64,000 bases of DNA from Actinotignum schaalii_C (GTDB taxonomy: Bacteria; Actinomycetota; Actinomycetes; Actinomycetales; Actinomycetaceae): contig NZ_JAWUEL010000005.1 of assembly GCF_034119425.1 (NCBI RefSeq), positions 1 through 64,000 of the forward strand, given 5' to 3'. Below, piece after piece: positions 51,387-60,680 of the stretch. Both the position numbers and the translations under genes were made by a program. Under the pieces are notes generated by a model. The model had not been told where the DNA came from. It did no database searches and worked only from the letters and a program-made list of their open reading frames with translations. Each line of letters opens with the position of its first letter. Positions within the stretch are counted from its first letter, which is position 1.

Positions 51387-52760
51387 TCAGGCTACTGGCG
51401 CCTCCGCTGGCTCATCGGCTTTGGCTCGCACCAGAGTCGGTGGGAATAACCGCCCTTGGATCCCGTCTACCGCTAGCCCGAGAACAAAACCGAGCACCGC
51501 CGGCCCGGCCCAGGCGAGCCCTTCTGCACCCAGCGGGAATAGCGCCAAGAATTCCGCGACGGGAGCGAAAATATCCCATTCGGTGACAACCAGCCCGTCC
51601 AGGAGAGCGAGAGGTGCCGCAATCCAGGCGGAGGCTCGGTAAGCCCAATGCAGGCGCCCGGGAACCGCCAGATCAACAAGCGTCACGAAAATAAGAACAA
51701 TCGCGATGGGATAAATAAAGCGATTGATCGGATTAATGAAATTGAGGATTCCTTCCAGTCCCAGCGTGGACATGGCAAAAGCAAACATTCCCTGCCCGAT
51801 GAGGAGAGGACGGTACGCCAGCCCCGGAAGATAACTGCGATAAAACTGAGTGGCCGCGCCCAGCAGGCCAATCGCCGTCGTCAGGCACGCCAGAATCGTG
51901 ATGGCACCGAAAATAAGCTGACCGCTGCGTCCGAAGAAACGCTCGGAAACAGCCGCCAGTGCATCCGCACCGTTGGCAAATCCCTCGGTGGCCACCCGGA
52001 CCCCGATCTGGGACAGCCCCAGGTAGATCGCGGCGAGGATAATCGCGGCGATGAGGGCCACGCCCGCCGCTCCCCCGAAGAGCGCCCCGCGAGAGGTGAA
52101 ACCTTTGGAGCGCAATGAGGACACGATGACCAACCCAAAGACGAAGGCCGCCAGCGCATCCATGGTCATATACCCGCTCAGCAGCCCACCGGTGAGTGCA
52201 TTAGGAGCATACGGTGCCTGCGGAAGGGCAACCTGGGGCGGCAGGTTGAGCACCACCACCGCAATAAGAATCGCCATGAGAATAACGAGGGCAGGGGTGA
52301 GGATTCCTCCCACTCGATCCACCATTTTGCCTGGGTTGAGGGCCACGAGCACAGCCACCACGAAGAACACGGCGGAGAAAACGAGGAGGGCGGGGCGGGC
52401 AGCGGCGTCGTCGTGCATCACGGGGCGGACCGCAACCTCGAAACTCACCGCGGCCACCCGCGGTACCGCGTACAAAACTCCGGTGGTGATAAAAATTGCC
52501 CACAGAAGCGCGTGACCGGGGATGCGACCGATACGGGTCGCAATATCCTGCGGGGTGCCATCGCGGCTAGAGGTGGCAGCGATGAGCCCAACGGCGGGGA
52601 GAATAACCCCGGTGCCGATAAATCCGGCGATAGCCAGCGGCGTATTTGTTCCGGCTTGGATGCCGAGCATCACCGGGAAAATCAGATTCCCCGCCCCGAA
52701 GAACATGGCGAAGAGCGCCAAACCGGTAACAGCGAGCGTGAGGACGCGCGAGTTTTTCAT
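51387..52760 (-). CDS. brnQ: Branched-chain amino acid transporter BrnQ
   Basis: A sodium-coupled importer of Ile, Leu and Val. The 457-residue protein has twelve helices and begins VTGLALFAMFFGAGNLIFPVMLG, the family's diagnostic text. ATG at 52760 is preceded by AAGG. It is 130 nt downstream of ileS on the same strand, so isoleucine charging and uptake genes are neighbours. Two hairpins lie between. Confidence 0.92.
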   Translation of the reverse strand: MKNSRVLTLAVTGLALFAMFFGAGNLIFPVMLGIQAGTNTPLAIAGFIGTGVILPAVGLIAATSSRDGTPQDIATRIGRIPGHALLWAIFITTGVLYAVPRVAAVSFEVAVRPVMHDDAAARPALLVFSAVFFVVAVLVALNPGKMVDRVGGILTPALVILMAILIAVVVLNLPPQVALPQAPYAPNALTGGLLSGYMTMDALAAFVFGLVIVSSLRSKGFTSRGALFGGAAGVALIAAIILAAIYLGLSQIGVRVATEGFANGADALAAVSERFFGRSGQLIFGAITILACLTTAIGLLGAATQFYRSYLPGLAYRPLLIGQGMFAFAMSTLGLEGILNFINPINRFIYPIAIVLIFVTLVDLAVPGRLHWAYRASAWIAAPLALLDGLVVTEWDIFAPVAEFLALFPLGAEGLAWAGPAVLGFVLGLAVDGIQGRLFPPTLVRAKADEPAEAPVA

Positions 52761-52795
52761 CCCTGACCTTCGTGTGAATTGTGAGGAGAGTGCGT

Positions 52796-52832
52796 GGGCC
52801 GCGGCGAAGACCATGGTCGTCCACCGCGGCCC
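52796..52832 (-). terminator. Hairpin between ileS and brnQ
   Basis: GGGCCGCGG (52796-52804) pairs with CCGCGGCCC (52824-52832), with a palindromic GACCATGGTC inside the loop. It has no T tract and ends 36 nt before the brnQ start, so it may terminate ileS or regulate brnQ. Confidence 0.6.
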
Positions 52833-52860
52833 GTGCAAGGCACCCTACTCTAGAGGATCA

Positions 52861-52885
52861 CGGCGCGCCGTTACAGAGCGCGCCG
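52861..52885 (-). terminator. Hairpin at the ileS stop
   Basis: CGGCGCGC (52861-52868) pairs with GCGCGCCG (52878-52885) around a 9-nt loop, immediately after the ileS stop codon. No T tract; it could stabilise the mRNA end or act with the next hairpin as a terminator. Confidence 0.55.
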
Positions 52886-52889
52886 GCCT

Positions 52890-55800
52890 TTAGTACGCGA
52901 CTTTCGTCACCTCGATGCCGAGCGGTGCGCCTTCTGCACCCGCCGTCACCTGCGCCTGCACCGCGAGAGTTTCCTCCTGGATGAAGGGCAGATAGCGGGT
53001 AACCGCATCAACGCGCTCGGCGGGAACCGTGAGGTTGAGAGCGATCCGGTCGGCCACGTGCAGCTGGGCATTCTTGCGTTCATCTTGCACAGCGCGCACG
53101 ACGTCGCGGGCGTAGCCTTCGGCTTCCAGTTCTTCATCCACCTCGGTATCCAGGGCGATGAAGGAACCGGAATCGAGCGCCGCGGCAACCGAACCCGGGT
53201 CGGCTTCCACCGATACGGTGATCTCGAACTGGCCGGGCGCCAGGCGCACCTCCGGATCGGTGTGAAGCACCGCGTCCGCACCGTCTTCGCTCCAGTTCCC
53301 GGCCTTGGCGGCTTGGAAGAGCGCGGAGGTCATCTTGCGTAGCTGGGGATCCAGTTCACGCGGGAGAACCTTGAGGTCACGGCTGACCTTCATCCCCGAT
53401 TGCGCCACGTTCTTGAGCTCAACATTCTTGACGTTCACTTCCAGAGCGATGAGCTCGGTGAAGGGCTCCAGGTCACGGTCGGTGACGATGGTGAGGGTCC
53501 GCAGCGGTTGGCGCACCCGCAACTGGTGGGTTTTACGCAGGGAATGCGCAGCGGAGACGACGGCGCGCGCTTCGTCCATCGCTTCGCGCAGCGCATCGTC
53601 CTTCCAGGAATCGGGTAGTTCGGGCCAGTCTTCCAAGTGGACGGAGCGTCCGCCGGTCAGCCCCTTCCAGATCTCTTCGGTCACGAGCGGCGCGAGGGGC
53701 GCCATGACCCGCATGAGCACTTCGAGCGCCGTGTAGAGGGTATCGAAGGCGGCGTGGTCCTCATTCCAGAAGCGATCCCGGGAGGTACGCACGTACCAGT
53801 TGGTCAGCACATCTAGGAAACCGCGCACCCGGTCGCAGGCGGCCGGAATATCGTAGTTATCCAGGTCGGTGCGCACCTTATCGGCCAGGTCCTTAATGCT
53901 GGCCAGCAGGTAGCGGTCCATCACATCCAAACCGGAGGGGTCGCTTACCGGCTGGGCGCGGTAGCCCTCCCCCTTCGAGCACGTCGAGGCGTAGAGCGCG
54001 AAGAAGTAGTAGGCATTCCACAGCGGCAGCAGGACCTGGCGCACCGTATCGCGCAGGGCACGTTCGGTCACGATGAGGTTCCCGCCGCGCACAATCGGTG
54101 AATTCATGAGGAAGAAACGCATCGCATCCGCGCCGACCTCGTCGAACATCTCGTAGACATCCGGGTAATTGCGCAGCGATTTCGACATCTTCTGACCGTC
54201 ATCTCCCAGCACAATGCCGTGGGAAATACAGGTGCGGAAGGCCGGACGGTCAAAGAGCGCGGTGGCGAGCACGTGGAGGGTGTAGAACCAGCCGCGAGTC
54301 TGGCCGATGTATTCGACGATAAAGTCCCCCGGGTAGTGGTCCTCGAACCAGTCCTTATTCTCGAAGGGATAGTGGACCTGGGCGTAGGGCATGGAGCCAG
54401 ATTCGAACCAGCAATCCAACACGTCGGTGATGCGCCGCATGGTGGACTTACCCGTCGGATCGTCCGGGTTAGGGCGGGTCAGCTCGTCAATATAGGGACG
54501 GTGGAGATCCACTTCGCCCTTCTCGTTACGCGGCAGGCGCCCGAAATCACGCTCGAGTTCTTCCAGGGAACCGTATACATCTTCGCGCGGATAGTTCGGA
54601 TCGTCGGAACGCCATACCGGAATGGGGCTGCCCCAGAACCGGTTACGAGAAATGGACCAATCGCGCGCGCCGGCCAGCCAATTACCGAACTGGCCGTGCT
54701 TGATATGCGCCGGGGTCCATTCGATCTGCTCGTTAAGCTCCACCATCCGATCTCGGAAGGCACTCACCCGCACAAACCACGAGGACACTGCCTTGTAAAT
54801 GAGCGGTTTACGGCAGCGCCAGCAATGCGGGTAAGAGTGCAGGTAGGAGCGTTCTTGCACAAGCACGGCGCGCTCGTTTTCCGGGCGGCGTGCCAGCGGT
54901 CCGGTTCCCTCGCGCAGATCGCGGGTGATGGGCAGATTGGCATCAAAGACCTGGGTGCCTTCGTAATCGGGCACCTCGGCGGTGAAACGCCCGGCGCCAT
55001 CCACCGGAACCACGGGGCGGATGCCCACCTCCTGGCAGGCGAACATATCGTCCTCACCGAAAGCGGGGGCAATATGAACCAGCCCGGTACCGTCGTCGGT
55101 GGTCACGAAGCTCCCCGCGATCACGTGGTAGGCATGCGGGCCGGGTGCCTCATCGTCCGCACGATTCATGAAGTAATCGAAAATCGGGGCGTAAGCGCGA
55201 CCCACTAGCCGCGAGCCGGGGAAACGATCCACAACTTCCGGATCTTCACCCAGTTCCTTCTCGTAAGATTCCAGGCGGGCTGCGGAGATAATCACTCGCT
55301 CGCCTTCCAGCTTGCCTTCGCGCGGAATGACGGTGAGGTACTCGATGTCCGGACCCACGGCAATGGCCAGATTGGAGGGCAGCGTCCAGGGCGTCGTCGT
55401 CCAAATAAGGGCAAGTTCACCCGTTTCCAGACGCAGCCCCACGGTCAAGCTGAGATCCTGCCGGTCCTTGTAGACGTCGTCATCCATCTTCAATTCGTGA
55501 TTGGACAGCGGGGTTTCGTCATTCCAGCAGTAGGGCAGCACCCGGTAGCCATCGTAAGCCAGACCCTTGTCGTACAGAGTCTTGAAGGCCCACAGCACCG
55601 ATTCCATATAGGTGGTGTCCAGAGTCTTGTAATCATGGGAAAAATCGACCCAACGTGCCTGGCGGGTCACGTATTCTTCCCATTCCTTGGTGTAGCGCAG
55701 CACCGAGGAACGGCAGGCCTCGTTAAATGTGGCGATGCCCATATCCTCGATCTCATCGGTGGAATCGATGCCGAGGATACGCTGGGCTTCCAATTCGGCC

Positions 55801-56105
55801 GGCAGCCCGTGGGTATCCCAGCCAAAGCGGCGCTCGACTCGGCGCCCGCGCATGGTCTGGTAGCGCCCCACCACATCCTTGACGTAACCGGTGAGAAGGT
55901 GACCGTAATGGGGTAGGCCGTTGGCGAAGGGCGGACCGTCATAGAAAACGAATTCATTGGAGCCGTGCGGCCCGGATTCACGCTGCGCCACGGAGGACTG
56001 GAACGTATTGTCTTTCTTCCAGAAAGCGAGGGTGCCTTCTTCCATCTTCGGGAAGTTCGGGGAGGCGGGCACGCCGCCCTCGCGATGAAGCGGATACATA
56101 TCCAC
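52890..56105 (-). CDS. ileS: Isoleucine--tRNA ligase
   Basis: Charges tRNA-Ile. The 1071-residue protein has the HIGH-type motif PHYGHLLTG, the KMSKSLRN loop, the large CP1 editing domain with TTPWTLPSNLAIAVGP, and a tRNA-binding C-terminus. GTG at 56105 is seven bases past GAGGAG, while the next ATG (56099) is 13 bases away, so GTG is chosen. The leader is a T-box riboswitch. The enzyme resembles the longer eukaryote-like form. Confidence 0.96.
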   Translation of the reverse strand: MDMYPLHREGGVPASPNFPKMEEGTLAFWKKDNTFQSSVAQRESGPHGSNEFVFYDGPPFANGLPHYGHLLTGYVKDVVGRYQTMRGRRVERRFGWDTHGLPAELEAQRILGIDSTDEIEDMGIATFNEACRSSVLRYTKEWEEYVTRQARWVDFSHDYKTLDTTYMESVLWAFKTLYDKGLAYDGYRVLPYCWNDETPLSNHELKMDDDVYKDRQDLSLTVGLRLETGELALIWTTTPWTLPSNLAIAVGPDIEYLTVIPREGKLEGERVIISAARLESYEKELGEDPEVVDRFPGSRLVGRAYAPIFDYFMNRADDEAPGPHAYHVIAGSFVTTDDGTGLVHIAPAFGEDDMFACQEVGIRPVVPVDGAGRFTAEVPDYEGTQVFDANLPITRDLREGTGPLARRPENERAVLVQERSYLHSYPHCWRCRKPLIYKAVSSWFVRVSAFRDRMVELNEQIEWTPAHIKHGQFGNWLAGARDWSISRNRFWGSPIPVWRSDDPNYPREDVYGSLEELERDFGRLPRNEKGEVDLHRPYIDELTRPNPDDPTGKSTMRRITDVLDCWFESGSMPYAQVHYPFENKDWFEDHYPGDFIVEYIGQTRGWFYTLHVLATALFDRPAFRTCISHGIVLGDDGQKMSKSLRNYPDVYEMFDEVGADAMRFFLMNSPIVRGGNLIVTERALRDTVRQVLLPLWNAYYFFALYASTCSKGEGYRAQPVSDPSGLDVMDRYLLASIKDLADKVRTDLDNYDIPAACDRVRGFLDVLTNWYVRTSRDRFWNEDHAAFDTLYTALEVLMRVMAPLAPLVTEEIWKGLTGGRSVHLEDWPELPDSWKDDALREAMDEARAVVSAAHSLRKTHQLRVRQPLRTLTIVTDRDLEPFTELIALEVNVKNVELKNVAQSGMKVSRDLKVLPRELDPQLRKMTSALFQAAKAGNWSEDGADAVLHTDPEVRLAPGQFEITVSVEADPGSVAAALDSGSFIALDTEVDEELEAEGYARDVVRAVQDERKNAQLHVADRIALNLTVPAERVDAVTRYLPFIQEETLAVQAQVTAGAEGAPLGIEVTKVAY

Positions 56106-56342
56106 GCGGTGTCTCCTCGTGTCTCAAACCTAATCGGATTGAGGACGACGCCGGAATTCCGGTACCGCGGTACCACCTCATTTGCTACTCACCGCACGCG
56201 TGGTACGGCGGGTAACCGCTTCATTAGGACGCTAACGGGTCCACCCGCTCGGTTCTACTGGGCTGCACGGCACGGGCCGCGCGGCTGTTCTTCCGAGAGC
56301 TCGCCGGTGATTGCCGGGTCATAGCCAACGCCGCTCATTGTA
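56106..56342 (-). promoter_or_regulatory. Translational T-box riboswitch upstream of ileS
   Basis: The leader carries the specifier AUC (56309-56311) in a short stem (GGCAATCACCGG), then GGAAGAAC, then the T-box core GAGGTGGTACCGCGG (56165-56179), whose TGGT pairs with the ACCA end of uncharged tRNA-Ile. TCCTC (56141-56145) can pair with the ribosome-binding GAGGA within 56113-56118, a sequestrator. This is the actinobacterial class II, translation-controlling T-box. Confidence 0.92.
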
Positions 56343-56365
56343 GCCCTTCCGCGCGCGGTGCGCAT

Positions 56366-58393
56366 CTACCTTCCGGGTGGTGGGCGGACCGGTGGGGATT
56401 GGGGCAACGGCGCAGCTCCGGCGGGTGGTTCGCGGGGCGGCGCAAGCATGGTGCGCTCCGTGGAAGGCTCCGTGGTAATACGAGCAAGTTCGCGCATTTG
56501 CGGGGAATCCGCGTTTTCCAAATATTCCGAATGCTGGGAGAATAATCCGCCGCGCCCGGAGAAATGATGCGCGGTGAAATCCGGATCCCGGCGCGGATTG
56601 AAGCCGAGCGCATCGGTGTTCCCGCCCGAGACCGCTCCCCCACCCAGCGCGTTGACCACGTTAATAATGTCTTTCTTATTGGAAAGGACGTGATTGGAGG
56701 CGGCGCTTCCAGCCCCGTGCGCCCCGGTATTCATATCCCATCCCTCGGCCACAACCCCGGGTGTTCCGTATACCACAAGAGTGTCGACGATGCCGGGCCG
56801 AACCCGCTCCGCGGCCGCTGAAGCCGTCACTGAACCGTAGGAGTGCCCCAGCAGACTGATACGCGGGCGATCCTCCCCGCGGACCTGGGCAATTCCCTCC
56901 GCGAAGCGCGCGAGGCTTGCTCCGCCTTCACGGGCGCGCGCCGGGGTGTAGAGGGAAGAGTCCAGCGCACTTTGCGGAGCGGCGTAATCAAACCAAGTCA
57001 CCACAGCCGGGCTTCCGGTTTCTCCCCGAGCGGTGAGGATCTCCTGCTGGAGGGTAGCCAGGCGGCCGGCCGCTTCGATGTGGGAATCAAGGGAATTCAC
57101 CACATTGGTAGTCATTCCACCCACCTCGATGGTGATAGACGAGGCAGTATCCACATCGCCTTGAGATAGGGCCACCTGGATGGTGCGCAATTCCGCACCG
57201 GTACCGGTACGGGCCCGGTTCGGCCCGCGATACACGAGGAGTTGGCGTGGCTGGCCGGACTGGGCGGACTGGGCGGAGCCTGCCAGCGGAGAGGAACGCG
57301 GCGCAGGCGAGTGCGCCGGAGCTGCGCGCCCCGCGGATAGTCGCGCGGCGGACGAGTGCGCCGCGAATGATCGCCCCGCGGGTGGCGACGAGCTCCGCTT
57401 CGAATCCTGGGACGAAGCGGAGCGAACCGGGGCCGTGGAGATATGCTCGCGCCAATTGCGATCCAGGCCGCGCTGGGTGCGGATCATGGCGTACGCAGCC
57501 AGGTTGGCGGTGATGGTGGCATAGCGCAGTTGAGCCGCGCCGAGCTGGGCGGTGCGAATCTCCCGATCAGTTTTCCCGAGGTTTCCCTCAAGATCCGCCT
57601 GGGCACTGGCGATTTCCGCGGAAAGCTCGGCCAGAATCGGATCGTAATAGGCGCGGGCCATTTCTTCGTCATGACGGGCCACGGCAATATTGGCGCGGTC
57701 CCGCACCGCGTAGGGTATTCCGTCCAAATTCCCCAGATCCTGAGGGGCATGGACGAGCACATACGAGCGCTCGGCATCTCCCAAGGATGCCCACCATGCC
57801 TGCACATAGGCCGCGCTTTTCCCAACCGGCACCCGCCCGACCGAACGATAGTAATTGGTGCGAGCCTCCGGGGCTATCTGCCCGGCAGCCAGCTGGTTGA
57901 ACACCCTGTTTAGATAGCTGAGCGTATTATCGGCCGATCGGTGGGCTACCTCTACCTCCGCTCTAATCTGTACCACTATCTGGTGGCGTTCCCACTCCGC
58001 TACCCCGGTGCCATCCGCGCCGGCGAGCGGGTCGATCACCTCACCGCGAGGGGTGATCTCCATTCCGGCAGCATTCGCACGGGAGAGTGCTTCGCTCACT
58101 GCCGTTTGGGTACGGGTGATTTTATGCTGCGCTTCCCCCAAAGCCTGGATCAGGTGGTCAATACGGTCGGTGTGCGCGGCGGCGCGCGCGGCCAGGGCCC
58201 GCACATCGGAAAGGAAGGCACGTGCTCCGTAGCCTTCCCAGGCTCCCTTCAAGGAGCGCGCGGCTAGCTGGCGCAGCTGCCAGCTGGCTTCTTCGCAGCG
58301 CCTGCGCACGGCCGCTACCTCATCGAGAACCGCTCCGAGCAGGGCCCCGTTCCAGCCACGCAGTTGCCCCCACGTCACCCGGAGATCTTTCAT
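56366..58393 (-). CDS. DUF1023 alpha/beta hydrolase with N-terminal WXG100-like domain
   Basis: The 675-residue protein has an N-terminal helical WXG100-type region (about 1-110; motif GAWEGYGARAF), a second helical region (about 130-340), an Ala/Ser/Pro linker (about 345-400) and a C-terminal DUF1023 hydrolase with GHSYGS (Ser518), Asp/His candidates, and HSEY (His621). No signal peptide is visible, consistent with type VII-type substrates, and the tail is Pro-rich. Its start overlaps the small gene before it (ATGA). Activity unknown. Confidence 0.88.
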   Translation of the reverse strand: MKDLRVTWGQLRGWNGALLGAVLDEVAAVRRRCEEASWQLRQLAARSLKGAWEGYGARAFLSDVRALAARAAAHTDRIDHLIQALGEAQHKITRTQTAVSEALSRANAAGMEITPRGEVIDPLAGADGTGVAEWERHQIVVQIRAEVEVAHRSADNTLSYLNRVFNQLAAGQIAPEARTNYYRSVGRVPVGKSAAYVQAWWASLGDAERSYVLVHAPQDLGNLDGIPYAVRDRANIAVARHDEEMARAYYDPILAELSAEIASAQADLEGNLGKTDREIRTAQLGAAQLRYATITANLAAYAMIRTQRGLDRNWREHISTAPVRSASSQDSKRSSSPPAGRSFAAHSSAARLSAGRAAPAHSPAPRSSPLAGSAQSAQSGQPRQLLVYRGPNRARTGTGAELRTIQVALSQGDVDTASSITIEVGGMTTNVVNSLDSHIEAAGRLATLQQEILTARGETGSPAVVTWFDYAAPQSALDSSLYTPARAREGGASLARFAEGIAQVRGEDRPRISLLGHSYGSVTASAAAERVRPGIVDTLVVYGTPGVVAEGWDMNTGAHGAGSAASNHVLSNKKDIINVVNALGGGAVSGGNTDALGFNPRRDPDFTAHHFSGRGGLFSQHSEYLENADSPQMRELARITTEPSTERTMLAPPREPPAGAAPLPQSPPVRPPPGR

Positions 58394-58716
58394 CTTCCGA
58401 CCCCCGCAATATCGAAACCGGAAATATCCACGCCCGCGATATCCACGCCGGCCCCGCCGTCTGCCTCCTGGTAGATGCGCCAGGCCAGTGCGAGGGATGC
58501 TGCTAGCTCATCGGCTCGGGCCGCGATATCGCGGGTGTGCCTATCCAGGGCCGCGCATCCCGCGCTCACGCTGGCCGGCGGTGGGCTTCCAGCCAATGCC
58601 GCCGCCACCGCTCCCGGCACGGTATCTACCCGCAGCGGAGCCAGCGCGGCACTCACGTCCGCAAGCGCGGCGCGCAGCTCCGCCGTCGCAGACTCCGTGA
58701 TAAGAACACCATCCAC
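58390..58716 (-). CDS. Small WXG100/EspC-like helical protein
   Basis: The 108-residue protein is predicted all-helical (about 1-88), with Ala-rich amphipathic heptads and no Trp-x-Gly, followed by a repeated tail: GVDIAGVDISGFDIAGVG. It overlaps the DUF1023 gene start by four bases and has GGAGGT before its GTG, so the pair is coupled. This matches small ESX-associated partner proteins in position and size; the family call is tentative. Confidence 0.65.
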   Translation of the reverse strand: MDGVLITESATAELRAALADVSAALAPLRVDTVPGAVAAALAGSPPPASVSAGCAALDRHTRDIAARADELAASLALAWRIYQEADGGAGVDIAGVDISGFDIAGVGR

Positions 58717-58948
58717 CGTGACCTCCCCTCTTCGCTCCTGTTTCCTTTGCGCTGGCTACGTTTGACTTCTGTGCGCTGGCGCCGCTTACTTTCGTTGAAC
58801 TGGCCCCGCTTGTTTTCTGGGAGCCGGCTCCCCCTGCCAAACGCTTGAGCCGATGGTGCCAGGAAGGGAAAAATCCGTCTAGGGCCCATCCACAGGCGGA
58901 GTTCGGCGCGTGTAGTTATCCACAGGTAGGGGCGCGGTAGGGTGAAGT

Positions 58949-59689
58949 GTGCGTGTTTTAGTGACTTATTTTGAGCCCTTTGGTGCCGATACCGAAAATG
59001 CGAGCCGGGAGGCAGCGCTGCGCTCCGTCCCTCATCTTCGAGATATGAATCTTCCTTGCGAAGTGGAGGTCGCGACGGCCATGTTGCCGGTGGTGTTCGC
59101 GAGCGCCGGACAGGTGCTGGCCGAGGCAGTGGAGCGTTTTCACCCCGATGCGGTTATTGCCATCGGGGAAGCGGGCGGGCGTAGCGCTATCACCCCGGAA
59201 CTCCAAGCTTTTAATGAGAATATCGCCCGGATTCCGGATAATGTGGGAGCTCAACCCGATGGCGAACCCGTGATTGCGGGCGGTCCTGCCATCGCCACGA
59301 GCCCCGTGCGGGTGGCGGATATTACCCGCGCTATTAACGGGGCCGGTATCAATGCGGAAACGAGCCGAGATCCGGGGCGTTACCTCTGCAATAACATCGC
59401 CTACCGCGTGGCCCAGCTTGCAGTTCCCGGTATTTTCATTCACGTTCCGGCTCTGCGCACCGTTGGGGTGGCCACGGTGGGTGCGGAAACCGACGTACCG
59501 TCCGCGCCGCAGCCTGCGCCACTAACCGACGCCGGAGATGCAGCATTGCCCAAGACGGTGCACGGCGCACCGTTAAACGAGGGCGCCACCCCGGCGCTCC
59601 CCCGGCCCGCCACCACCTTCGATGAGCTCGGCCTCGGGATTGCCGCGGCGATTGCTGAACTTGCCCGGCAGATCACCGCGACCCGGTAG
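58949..59689 (+). CDS. pcp: Pyroglutamyl-peptidase I (C15)
   Basis: Removes N-terminal pyroglutamate from peptides. The 246-residue protein has the N-terminal YFEPFGADTENASREA, the Glu of IAIGEAGGR, the Cys of GRYLCNNIAYR and the His of FIHVPA. After the His an unusual insertion of about 45 Ala/Pro residues (about 175-220) precedes the last helix; homologues are near 210-215 residues. GTG start at 58949. Confidence 0.9.
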   Translation: MRVLVTYFEPFGADTENASREAALRSVPHLRDMNLPCEVEVATAMLPVVFASAGQVLAEAVERFHPDAVIAIGEAGGRSAITPELQAFNENIARIPDNVGAQPDGEPVIAGGPAIATSPVRVADITRAINGAGINAETSRDPGRYLCNNIAYRVAQLAVPGIFIHVPALRTVGVATVGAETDVPSAPQPAPLTDAGDAALPKTVHGAPLNEGATPALPRPATTFDELGLGIAAAIAELARQITATR

Positions 59690-59707
59690 TTTCCCGCACG
59701 ACGCTGG

Positions 59708-59736
59708 CGCGGTGCTGGCGCTACGCCGGCACCGCG
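59708..59736. terminator. Bidirectional terminator hairpin
   Basis: A 13-bp stem (59708-59720 with 59724-59736, one G-T wobble) with a 3-nt loop between the convergent pcp and SDR genes. Confidence 0.8.
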
Positions 59737-59751
59737 TGCGCCCCGGTGCCC

Positions 59752-60534
59752 CTACTTTCCGCCTAGCCCCGAGGAGGGTAACTCCACCACGTTGTTGCCG
59801 GTACGGGCCACCGTCCACGAATTCGCCTGGGCAACGGGGCGGATAACCACCGAATCGATATTGACGTGGGCGGGGCGGGAGAGCATCCATACCACCGTCT
59901 CAGCAATATCCTCGGCGAGGAGCGGCTCAGCTACCCCGGCATACACGTTCTGGGCTGCGGCATCTGATCCGAGTCGATTCTTAGAAAATTCCTCCGTCAT
60001 CACCATGCCCGGGCGCAGTTCCATGAGCCGCACCGGTTCTCCCACCAGTTCCAGACGCAAAGTGTCCTTAATCATGCGTTCGGCATGCTTGGCCGCCGTG
60101 TATCCGGCTCCACCCACGTAGGTTTCCTGCGCCGCCGTGGACGTCACAAAGAGAATGCTCCCGCCGTTCTCGCGCATATGTGGGAGCAGCGCCCGGGTCA
60201 GGCGCAGGGTACCGAGTACGTTCACGCGGTACATCCACTCCCAATCCTCGATTTTCGCGTCCGCCACCTTGTCCTGCCCGCGGGCGCCGCCTGCGTTATT
60301 GACCAGGGAGTCCACCCCGCCGGCTTCCGCTACGGTGGCGGCGAGCCGTGCGACGTCGCCTTCCTCCGTCAAGTCCGCCACCACGTAGCTGCACCCGGTT
60401 TGTTCGGCGAGCTGCCGGAGCCGATCTTCGCGCCGGGCGGTGGCGATCACCTCAAATCCGGCCGCGCGTAAAGCGCGAACGCTCGCCGCCCCAATTCCGC
60501 TGGATGCTCCGGTCACGAGTACTCGATGTGACAT
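59752..60534 (-). CDS. SDR family oxidoreductase
   Basis: A 260-residue classical short-chain dehydrogenase: nucleotide loop VTGASSGIGAAS, NNAG, catalytic Ser (VTSTAAQ), Tyr-Lys (GYTAAKHA). The ATG at 60534 has GGAGGG six bases upstream. The closest architecture is that of YdfG-like NADP-dependent serine/3-hydroxy acid dehydrogenases; substrate uncertain. It diverges from proC. Confidence 0.92.
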   Translation of the reverse strand: MSHRVLVTGASSGIGAASVRALRAAGFEVIATARREDRLRQLAEQTGCSYVVADLTEEGDVARLAATVAEAGGVDSLVNNAGGARGQDKVADAKIEDWEWMYRVNVLGTLRLTRALLPHMRENGGSILFVTSTAAQETYVGGAGYTAAKHAERMIKDTLRLELVGEPVRLMELRPGMVMTEEFSKNRLGSDAAAQNVYAGVAEPLLAEDIAETVVWMLSRPAHVNIDSVVIRPVAQANSWTVARTGNNVVELPSSGLGGK

Positions 60535-60680
60535 GTCAAACCCTCCGTTCTGCCGGGTGAGAGCCACGCCGGCCATAAAACACCTTTCTTCAGCCTAAAA
60601 TAAAACGCGGAGAGCATACCCGGTGTTCGCTCAGCGCCGCTGCGGGAGCACCGGGCCTAGCTGGTAGAAAGGAAGTGCTC

